From assembly GCA_028554645.1 (NCBI GenBank), contig JAQOOI010000065.1, positions 2,501 through 32,844 on the forward strand: DNA of 30,344 bases, written 5' to 3'. The position numbers were made by a program, and so were the translations under genes. This DNA comes from Omphalotus guepiniiformis. Its lineage: Eukaryota; Basidiomycota; Agaricomycetes; Agaricales; Omphalotaceae. Shown here piece after piece: positions 22,527 to 30,344 of this stretch; positions within the stretch are counted from its first letter, which is position 1; every line of letters begins with the position of its first letter. Below the pieces are notes generated by a model, which was given only the letters and a program-made list of their open reading frames with translations, made no database searches and was not told where the DNA came from.

Positions 22527-25500
22527 CAGGAGGAGGGGGAGGAGGAGAGAGGGGGAGGAGGGGGAGAGAGGGAGGAGGGGGAGGAGAGAGAAGGAGAGGA
22601 GGGAGGAGGGGAGGAGAGAGAGAAGGAAGGGGAGGGGGAGAGGGAGAAGAGAAGGAAGGGAGGGAGAGAGAGGGAGGGAGAGGGGGAGGAGGGAAGAGGA
22701 GGAAGAGGGGGAGGAGGAGGGGGAAGAGAGAGAGGAGGGAGGAGAAGGAAGAGGAGAGGAGGGGGGGAGAGAGAAAGGGGGGGGGGAAAAGGGAGGAGGG
22801 GGGAGGAGAGGGGAGGGGAGGAAAGGGGAGGGGGAGGGGAGAGGGGGAGAGGAGAGGAGAGAGAGGAGGAGGGAGAGAGAGGGAGAGAGGAAGGAGAGGA
22901 GAGGAGAGAGGGAGAAGGAGAGAAGGGAGGGGGAGAGGAGAGAGGGAAGGAGGAGGAAGAAGAGAGGAGGGGGGGAGGGAGGAAGGAGAGAGGAAGAGGG
23001 GGAGAAGGGGAGAAGGAGGAGAGGGGAGGGGGGGAGGAGAGAAAGAGAGAGGGGGAGGAGAAGAGGGGAGAGGGGAGGGGGGAAGAGAGGGAGAGGGAGA
23101 GGAGGAGGAGAGGGGGGGAGGGGGAGGAGAAGGGAGAGGGGAGGAGGGAGAAGAGAAGGGAGAGGAAAGGAAGGAGAGGGGGGGAGAAGGAAGGAGGGGG
23201 AGGGGAGAGAAAGGGGAGGGGGAGAGAGGGAGAGGGAGGGGAGAGAGGGAGGAGGGGAGGGGAAGAGAGGGGGAGGAGGAGGGGAAGAGGGGAGGAGAGG
23301 AGAGGAGAGGGAGAGGGGGGGGAAGGAGGGGGGGGAGAGGGAAGGGGGAGGGGGAGAAGAAGGGAGGGGAGGGGGAGGAGAGAGGGAGGAGGGGAGAGAG
23401 GGGGGAGGAGGAAGGAGGGAAGGGAGAGCAGGGGAGGGAGGAGAGAGGAGGAGGGAGGAGGAGAGGGGGGGAGGAGAGGAAGGAGAGGAGGAGGGGGAAG
23501 GGAGAGGAGGGGGGAGAAGGGAGGGAGGAGGGAGGAGGAGGGGAGGAGGGGGAGAGCAGGGAAGGAGGGAGGAGAGGGGAGAGAGAGGAAGAGAGGGGGG
23601 AGGAAGAGAGAGGGGAGGGGGGAGAGGGGAGAGAGAGAAGAGGGAGGAGGGGGGGAGGGAGAGGGGGAGGGGAGGGAGGGGAGGAGGGAGAAGAAGGAGG
23701 GAGGAGAGGAGAGGAGGGAAGAGAGGGGAGAGGGAGGAAGAGGGGGAGAGGGGAGGGGAGGGGGAAAGGGAAGGGAGGAGAGGGGAGGGGAGAGAGAAGA
23801 GGGGAGAGGGGGGGAGAGGGGAGGGAGGGAGGGGAGGGGAGAGAGAGGAGGGGAAGGGGGGAGAGGAAAGAGGAGGGGGGGGAGAGAGGAGGAAGAAAGG
23901 GAGAGGAGGGGGGGGAAGGGGGGGAGGGGGAAGAGAGAGAGAGGGGGGAGAGAGAAGGGGGAGAGGAGAGGGAGAGAGAGAGAGGGGGAGGAGGAGAGGG
24001 GAGGGAGGGAGAAAGGAGAGAGGGCAGGGGGGGGGGGGAAGAGGAGGAGGAAGAGAGGGGGAGAGGGGGAGAGAGAGGGAGGGGAGGGGCAGAAGGGAGA
24101 AAGAGAGGGAGAGGAGAAGAGAAGGAGAGAGGGAGGGGGAGAGAGGAGGGGAGGAGGGGAAGGGAGAGGAGGAGGGAGGAGAGGGAAAGGGAGAGGAGGG
24201 GGGGAGAGGGGAGGAAGAGAAGGAGGGGAGAGAGAGGGGAGGAGAGGGAGGAGGGGGGAAGAGAGAGAGGGGAGAGGAGGGGGAGGGGAAGGGAGAGGAA
24301 GGAAGGGAAGGGGAGAGAGGAAGGAGGGGAGGGAGGGAGGAGGGGAGGGGGAGGAGGAAGGGGAGGAGAAGAGGAGAAGGGGGGAGGGAGAGAGAGAGGA
24401 GAGGGGAGGAGGAAGAAAGAGGAGGGGAGAGGGGAGGAAGAGGGGAAAGGAGAGAGGGAGAGAAGAGGAGGGAGGAGAGGGGAAGAGGGAGGGGAGAGGG
24501 GAGGGGAGAGGAGGGAGGAGGAAGAAGAGAGAGGGAGAGGGGAGAGGGAGGGGAGAGAGAGAGAAGGGGGAGAGGAGGGGGGAAGGGAGGGGAGGAGGAG
24601 AGGAGGGGAGAGGAGGGGAGGGAGAGGAGGAAGAAAGGAGAGGGGGGGGGGAGAGAAAGGAGAGAGGGGAGAGGAGGGGGAAGAGGGAGGGGGGGGAGGA
24701 GAGGGGAGAGGAGAGGGAGGAGAGGGAGGGGGAGGGAAGGGGAAGGGAGAGAGGGGAGAGGGAGGGAGGGGGAGAGGGGGAAGGGGAGAGAGGAGGAGGA
24801 GGGGGAGGGAGAGGGGAGGGAAGGAGGAGGAGAGGGGGGAGAGGAGGGGGGAGGGAGAGAAGGGGAGAGGAGGAGGGGGGGAGAAAAGGGAAAGAGAGAG
24901 GGGAGAGAGGAGAGAGAGGGAGAGAGGAGGACAGGGGGGAGGGGAGGAGAGAGGAGGAGAGAGGAGAAGGGGGGGCAGAGGGGGAGGAGGAGGAGGGAAG
25001 AGAGAGAGGGGAAAGGAGAGGGGGGGGAGGGGAGGGGGGAGGGGAGGAGGGGGAAAGAAGGGGGAGGGGAGGGAGAGGAGGAGAGAAGAAGGGGAGGCAG
25101 AGGGGAGGAGAGAGAGGGGGAGAGGGAGGGGGGGAGGGAGAGGAGGGGGAGAGGAGAGAGGAGAGGGGGGAGAGAGAGAGGAGAGGGAGGAGGGGAGAGA
25201 GGAGAGAACAAGGAGGGAGAGGGAGGAGGAGGGGGGGAGAGGGGGGGGAGGGGGAGGGAGGGGGGAGAAGAGGGGGAGGCAGGGGGAGGAGGGAGAGGAG
25301 AGGAGGGGGAGGAAAGAGAGAGAGGGGAAGGGGGGGAGAAGAGGGAGAGGAGGGGGGGAGAGAGAAGAGGAGAGGGGAGGGAGAGGGGGAGAGGAGGAGA
25401 GAGAGAGGAAGGGAAGAGAGGGGAGGGGGAGGGGAGGAGAGGAGGAGAAGAGGGGGAGGAGGAGGGAGGGAGGAGGGAGGAGGGGGGGGAGAGGGAGAGG

Positions 25501-26122
25501 GGGGAGGAGGGGCAGGGAGGGGGGGGGAGGGGGGAGGGGGGAAGGGAGAGGGGGAGAGAGGGAAGAGGAGGGGAGGGAGGAGGGGGGGGGAGGAGGGGAG
25601 GAGGGGGGAGAGAGGGGGAAAGGGGAGAGAGGGCAGAGGGGAGGGGAGGAGGGGGAGGGGAGGGGAGGAGGGGAGAGGAGAGAGAGGGAGAGAGGGAGAA
25701 GGAGGGAAGAGGAAGGAGAGGGAAGGGAGAGAGGAGGAGGGGGGGGGGAGAGGGGGGGGAGGGGGAGGGAAAAGGGGAGGGGGAGGGAGAGAGAAAGGGA
25801 GGGGGGAGGAGAGAGGAGGAGGGGGAGGGGAGAGGGAGGGGAGAGAGGGGGAGGGAGGGGGAGAGGAGGCAGGAGGGAGAGGGGGGAAGAGGAAAAGGAG
25901 GGGGAAGAGGAAGAGGGGGGGGGAAGAGGGGAGGGGAGGGAGGAGGAGGGAAGGAGGAGGGAGGAGAGAGAGAGGGAGGGGAGAGAGAGGAGAGGGGAGG
26001 AGGGGCAGGAGAGGAGAGGAGGAAGAGAGAGGGGGAGGGGAGAAGGGAGGGGGAGGGGAGAAGAAGAGAGGAGAGAGGAGGAGGAGGGGAGAGGAGAAGG
26101 GGAGGGGGAGAGAGGGAGAGAA
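22527..26122 (+). repeat. Near-pure polypurine tract with 14 isolated C bases, no T
   Basis: This continues the left tract in texture and is G-rich, with many runs of 8 or more G. The only exceptions to A/G are C bases at 22527, 23429, 23557, 24025, 24090, 24932, 24976, 25098, 25209, 25280, 25513, 25634, 25870 and 26006. Each is followed by A, and 13 of the 14 lie in CAG (25209 is in CAA). Spacing shrinks from about 900 bases to about 140, so C density rises rightward. There is no T, so no frame on + has a start or stop codon. I see no gene, hairpin or repeat unit. Confidence 0.92.
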
Positions 26123-27030
26123 TGGGGAGAGCAGGGAGGGGGAAGGGAGAGGGGGAAGAGAAGAGGGGAGGGAGAGGGGGGGAGGGGGGAGAGTGAGGAG
26201 GGGGGGGAGGGAGAGGAGAGGGAAGAGAGAGAGGAGGGGGGGAGGGGGGGAGGAGGAAGAGGGAGGGAGGGGGAGAAAGGAGAGGGCAGGGAGAGCAGAG
26301 AGAGAGGGAGAGGAGAGAGGGGGGAAGGGGAGAGGGGGAGGAGAAGAGAGGAGAAGGGGAGGGGAGAAGAGGGAGGGGAGAAGGAGAGGAGAGAGGGGGG
26401 CAGAGAGAGAGAGGGAACAGAAGAGGGGAGAGGGAGCAGGGAAGGAGAGAGAGAGGGGGGACAGAGGAAAAGGGAGGAGAGAGGAGAGGGAAGGAGAGGG
26501 CAGGAGCAGAAAGGGGGGAGGGGGGGGGGGGGAGAGAGGGAGGGGGGGGAGCAGGGAGAAGGAGAGGAAGAGGAAGAGGGGCAGGGGGCAAGAAGAGGGG
26601 AGGCAGGGGGAGAAGGGAGAGGGAGGGAGAGGGGAGCAGGAGAAGAGGAGGGGGGGAGAGGAGGGAGAGAGAGGAGAAGGAGAGGAGGAGGGAGGGAGGG
26701 GGAGAGGGAGGGGGAGGGCAGAAGAGGGGAGGGAGAGGGAGGGGGTGGAGGAGAGGGAGAAGGGAGAGGAGGAGAGGAGAAGGAGAGAGGAAGAGAAGAG
26801 GGAGGCAGGGAGAGGAGAGTAGAGAGAGAGAGAAGGAGGAGGGAGAGAGGAGGAGGGAGAGGGAGAGGGGAGAGAGGGGGAGAGGGTGAGGGGGCAGGGG
26901 GAGGGAGGGGGAGGGAAGAAAGGGAGAGAGAGGGAGGAGAGGGAAGAGGAGAGAGAGAAGAGGGGAGCAAGAAGGAGGCAGCAAGAAGGAGAGGGAAAGA
27001 GGAAAGACAGAGGAGGGAGACAAGGGGGAG
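26123..27030 (+). repeat. Transitional purine-rich segment: C only as CA, first T bases
   Basis: The first T is at 26123, followed by T at 26194, 26746, 26820 and 26887. Four of these five are followed by G and the fifth (26820) by A. C becomes denser (22 counted, from 26132 to 27021), still always as CA and mostly as GCAG. No CG, CC, CT, TC or TT dinucleotide occurs. Start-to-stop reading frames become possible here purely because T is present. The one at 26193-26822 starts with GTG, ends at the isolated TAG at 26820, and is almost all Arg, Gly and Glu. I see no genuine gene or signal. Confidence 0.88.
26520..26532 (+). repeat. G13 homopolymer run
   Basis: Thirteen G bases between A26519 and A26533, inside the transitional segment. 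The long G-runs therefore persist after C and T have begun to reappear. Confidence 0.7.
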
Positions 27031-30000
27031 CGGGAAGGCAGGGAGGCAGAGGAGGAGAGCAGAGGAAGGGGGGAGGGGGGAGGGGGAGAGAGAGGGGGGG
27101 GGGGGAAGGAGGAGGGGAGAGGAGCCAGGGGGGGAGGGGGGCACATGGAGAAGGGGAGGGGAGGAAGAACAGGAGGAGGGGGGAGGACAAGAGAGAGAGC
27201 AGAAAGATAGGGAAGAGGGGGAGGCGAAGACCGGAGGAGCAGAGGGGGGAGGGAGAGGAAGGCAGGAGGAGCAGGGGGCGAGACAGGAGGAGGCAGAGGG
27301 GTCAGGGAGAGAGAGAAAGGAGGGGGGGGAGAGGACAGAGCAGAGAGGATAGATAGAGCAGGAAGCAGAGGCAGGAGCAGACAGGGAGCGGGGAGCAGAT
27401 GGGACAGAAGGAGCGGGGAAAGGAAGCAGGTGAGGAGAAGGGAATGGGCTCAGGGATATGGGGGAGCAGAGGAGGGGAGGAGAGTCAAGAGGCAGAGGGG
27501 AGGAGTGACATGGAGGAGGAGAAAAGAGAGGACAGGCGGGAGGCAAGCAGCAGAGGAAAGGGAGCAGAGAGGGGAAGAGAAGAGATGGGGGTCAGAGCAG
27601 AGCAGGAGAGGCCGAGAGGAAAGGGAGCAGGAGGGAGGCAGAGTCAGGAGGGGAAAGGGGAGAGGGAGGGAGGAGAGGGAGGGGGTCTAGGGGAGACAGC
27701 AGAGGAGGAGGCAGGAGGAGGAGGGGGGAGGGGGAGGAGAGAGGGCAAGGAGAGGGAGGGGGGAGGGGTAGGAGCAGGAGAACAGGAAGGAGCAGGAGGG
27801 AGAGGCAGGAGGGGAGAGCAAGGAGGGAGAAAGCCAAAGAGGAAAGAGAGAGGGGGAGAGGGTCAAGGAAGAGCATGCAAGGGGAAGAAGGAAGAGGGGG
27901 AGAGCAGGGATCAGGGGGAGGGCAGAGTAGCAGAAGCACAGGGGAGGGGGAGGAGGTGGAGGGAGGGAGGGAGAGAGGAGGGAGGAGAGACAGGGGAGAA
28001 GTGAATAGGGAGAGGAGAGGAGAGGGGGACAGGAGTGGAGGAGGAAGGGAGGGGGAAGAGGAGAGGAGGTGCAGAGGAGGGAAGGGAAGGCAGGGAGGGC
28101 CAGGGGGAGAGTTCAGAGGGGGGGAGAAGGTGGAAGGGAGGAGGGAGGGAGAGGAAGGGAGAGGGGGCGGGGGTTACAGGCAGAGTGAGAGAAGGAGAGG
28201 CAGGGAGCAGGGGGAGGAGTCACAATAGGGAGAGGGAGCAGGAGAGAGGGGGAAGGAGAGAAGGGAAAGGGGGACGGGGAGAAGGATAAGAGGGGAGAGT
28301 GAGGAACAGAGGAGGAGAGAGGGGGAAAGGAGAGAAGGGCAAGGGGGAGGGCAGGGAGAGAGGAGAGCAGAGGAGGACGAGAAGGGGGGGGGAGGAGAGG
28401 AGGAGGCCAGTGGAAGGAGGGGAGAGGGGGGCAGAGAAGGGGTGAGGCAGAGAGGAAGGGACCAGGGGTCAGGAGGGAGAGGAGGGCAGGAAAGGCCGAG
28501 GGGAGAGGGGTGGAAGCCAGGGGGAGGGAGGGAGAGGTCAGGAAGGCAGCAGGGAGAGAGAAAGAGGGGAGGGGCCAGAGGACAGGAGGGGAGGCAGGGG
28601 GGAGGCCGGAGAGGACGAGCAAGGGAGGAGGAAGGCAGGGGAAGAGGCAGAAGGTGAGGGGAGAGGGGAAGGGGAGGGGGATCAGGGGCAGGGAAGAGAG
28701 GAAGGAGAGGGAGGAGGAGGGAGAAGATGAGAGAGGGCAAAAGGTCAAGAGGGAGGAGGTAGGAGAGGGAGAGGGGGAGGGGGGCAGCATCAGAGGAGAG
28801 GCGGGCAGAGGAGGGCAGAGCAGGGTGGGCAGGAGAGAAGTGGGGAAAGGAGGGAGAAGGAGCAGGAGGGAGAGGAGAGAAAGGAGAGGAGGGAGAACGA
28901 GGGAGGGGAGGAAGGGGAGCTCAGGGCAGCAGGGGGGGAGAGCAGGTGGAGGGCAGGGGAGAGGACATCAGGGATGGAGAGGGAGAGGAAGCAGGTCCGG
29001 GAAGAGGAAGGTGGAGAGAGGAGGTCAGAAGGAGAGGAGGCAGAGGGGGGGCAGGCATCAAAGGGAGGGGGAGGGGTGAGGAGGGAAGGCAGCAGGAGCC
29101 AGGGGGAGAGGGGAAGAGCAGAGGAGCAAGGAGGCTCAGCAGGGAGGAGAGTCAGAGAGGGGGGACAGGAGAGCAGGAAGAGGGCGAGAAGAGAGGAGGG
29201 AGAGGCAGGGAGGAGGGAGAGAGGGTCAGAGGGGGCAGGAATGGGATGGGGAGGGCAGAGAGGAGAAGGAGCTCACAGGTGGGAGGGAGCAAGAGGAGGA
29301 AAAGGGGGGCAGGGCAGGAGGTTCAGGGGAGAGGCAGAGGGAGAGCCAGAGGAGAAAGGGAGGGGGCGGGGGGAGACGGAGGAGATAGAGAGAGGAGAAG
29401 AGGAGAGGGGAAGAGTGAGGGAGATGGAGAGAGAGGGAGGTAGCAAGGGGGGTGAAGGGAGCAAGGAGAGAAGGGAGCAAGAGGAGGGAGAGGGGAGTGG
29501 GGGGAGGAGAGAGGGGAGGGGAGGGGAAGAGAAGGGCAGAGGAGGAGAGGGAGAGGGAGAGGAGGCGGGGAAAGGAAGAGGAGGGAAAGAGTTTCAGGAG
29601 CATAGGAGAGGCCATGGAGGAGAAAGGAGGAGGAAGGGAGGGGAGGGGGGAGGAAGAGGGGGAGCAGAAAAAGGAGAAAGGGGAGGGTGAGGAGGGCACA
29701 GGAGGGAGCAAGAGAGCAGGGAGGGAAGAAGGGAGTGGGAGAGAGAGGAAGGCAAAGAGAGGAGGGGAGGAGAAGAGGAAAGGCGGAGTAGAGTGAAAGG
29801 GAGCAAGCAGAAGAAGGGAGGAGAAGGGGAGGGTAGAAGTGGAGGGGGGGGAGAGTAGACAGATGGAGGAGCGGGGAGAGCAAGGACTTCAGGGCCAAGA
29901 GGGGGAGAAACAAGAGGAGAGAGAGAGAGCAGGGGGGGGGAAGTAGAAGAGAAGAGTCAGGGAGCAAAGAGCAGGAAGGAGGGAAGAGGGTCAGGGCAGA

Positions 30001-30344
30001 GGGAAGGGGAGAGGGCAAGAGGAGAGGAGGAGAGGGAGGAGAGGCAGTGTAGAGGGGGAGAGGTAGAGGAGGTGAGGAAGGAGGGGGAGGACGGAAAGAG
30101 GGATTCAGGGGAGGAGGAAAGAAAGCAATGGAGGCCAGCAGGGAGAAGGGAGCAGAAACAAAGGGAGGGATTCAGAGGGGGCAGGGAGGGAAGAGAGAAG
30201 GACAAGGAAAGAGATAGGGGGGCAGGGCACAGGGCAGAGGAGGAAGGTCAGAGGGAGGAGAGAGGAAGAAAAAGGAGAGAGAGGAGAAGGAAAGAGAGAG
30301 AGAGGAAGGGGCAGGGAGGAGGGAGGGGGGAGGCAAGGAGGAGG
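27031..30344 (+). repeat. Degenerate purine-rich sequence with CAG and TCAG words
   Basis: Sampled 60-base lines range from about 3% to 18% pyrimidine, so the sequence is still about nine-tenths A+G. New dinucleotides appear in turn: CG at 27031, CC at 27125, TC at 27302, CT at 27449 and TT near 28174. C lies mainly in CAG, and T mainly in TCAG, TGAG/TGG and TAG. Pyrimidine density does not keep rising: it levels off, and bases 30250-30311 are again pure purine, so the block appears to continue past the right edge. Several overlapping ORFs occur on both strands, but all show the Gly/Arg/Glu/Lys or Ser/Pro/Leu composition imposed by the base bias. I see no exon-intron structure, repeat family, transposon terminus, tRNA or regulatory element. 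Confidence 0.85.

Noticed and set aside
26193..26822. 209-codon + strand ORF starting GTG
   Set aside because: It opens at one of the first T bases and closes at the next in-frame stop, the isolated TAG at 26820. The product is almost only Arg, Gly and Glu, identical in character to the untranslated tract on its left. No domain, no hydrophobic core and no codon-position signal is visible. A GGAGG-like site upstream means nothing where that word occurs everywhere.
26886..28289. Chain of + strand ORFs (26886-27356, 27399-28004, 27430-27690, 27875-28228, 28035-28289)
   Set aside because: All are Gly/Arg/Glu/Lys-rich products of AGR, GGR and GAR codons, overlapping each other in different frames. 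Their ends fall wherever a rare T makes TAG or TGA. They are composition artefacts, not RGG-type or nucleolar proteins.
27592..28790. Minus strand ORFs rich in Leu, Pro and Ser (27592-27939, 28113-28790, 28174-28740)
   Set aside because: They read CTN, CCN and TCN codons imposed by a C/T strand. They overlap + strand ORFs and each other. The Leu-rich stretches could pass for signal peptides or membrane segments but come only from CTC and CTT repeats.
28442..29796. Overlapping + strand ORFs of 71-238 codons (28442-28657, 28510-29079, 28946-29443, 28974-29690, 29452-29796)
   Set aside because: Two or three frames are open at once with the same amino acid bias, which is the signature of stop-codon depletion by low T rather than of selection on one frame.
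28921..30110. TCAGGG and TTCAGGG words resembling variant telomere repeats
   Set aside because: They are single copies at irregular spacing, never in tandem, with no TTAGGG arrays anywhere. The TCAG preference plus G-rich context explains them.
29226..30205. Minus strand ORFs (29226-29711, 29273-29464, 29323-30018, 29594-29806, 29957-30205)
   Set aside because: They have the same Ser/Pro/Leu composition, multiple frames open over the same bases, and no recognisable domain. None is supported as a gene.
1..30344. CRISPR array, satellite monomer, insertion sequence, tRNA or rRNA
   Set aside because: I saw no conserved repeat with unique spacers, no constant-length monomer, no inverted termini and no pairing-capable stems. 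In 1-22526 stems are impossible, and further right there are too few C and T bases to form them.

Overview
This window contains no gene, RNA gene, mobile element or CRISPR array that I can support. It is one continuous polypurine (A+G) block on the + strand, so polypyrimidine (C+T) on the - strand, and it runs off both window edges. Read by eye, bases 1-22,526 contain only A and G. The first C is at 22,527, the first T is at 26,123, and only beyond about 27,000 is there a modest four-letter texture, still roughly nine-tenths purine.

Region by region: 1-22,526 is an uninterrupted two-letter tract with no visible repeat unit, and it drifts from about 40% A near the left end to about 25% A near 20.5-22 kb. 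22,527-26,122 is the same material with 14 isolated C bases and no T. 26,123-27,030 adds a few T and more C. 27,031-30,344 is a purine-rich but mixed sequence in which C sits mainly in CAG and T mainly in TCAG, TGAG/TGG and TAG.

Because every stop codon contains T, and on the opposite strand would need A or G, all six frames are open through the pure tract. They have no start codon and can encode only Gly/Arg/Glu/Lys (+) or Ser/Pro/Phe/Leu (-). The start-to-stop ORFs that appear right of 26.1 kb are by-products of the same base composition, not genes. A strand made only of purines cannot form Watson-Crick hairpins, so tRNAs, rRNAs, riboswitches, intrinsic terminators, inverted repeats and palindromic operators are excluded in the first 22.5 kb.

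Organism: nothing identifies it. The tract's length and lack of genes, and the avoidance of CpG, fit a vertebrate-like or other large eukaryotic genome better than a bacterium or phage. An assembly, base-calling or computer-generated origin is equally compatible with the data. The features worth a second look are the size and purity of the tract, its lack of periodicity, the ordered one-sided reappearance of C and then T, and the rule that the first 36 C bases are all followed by A.
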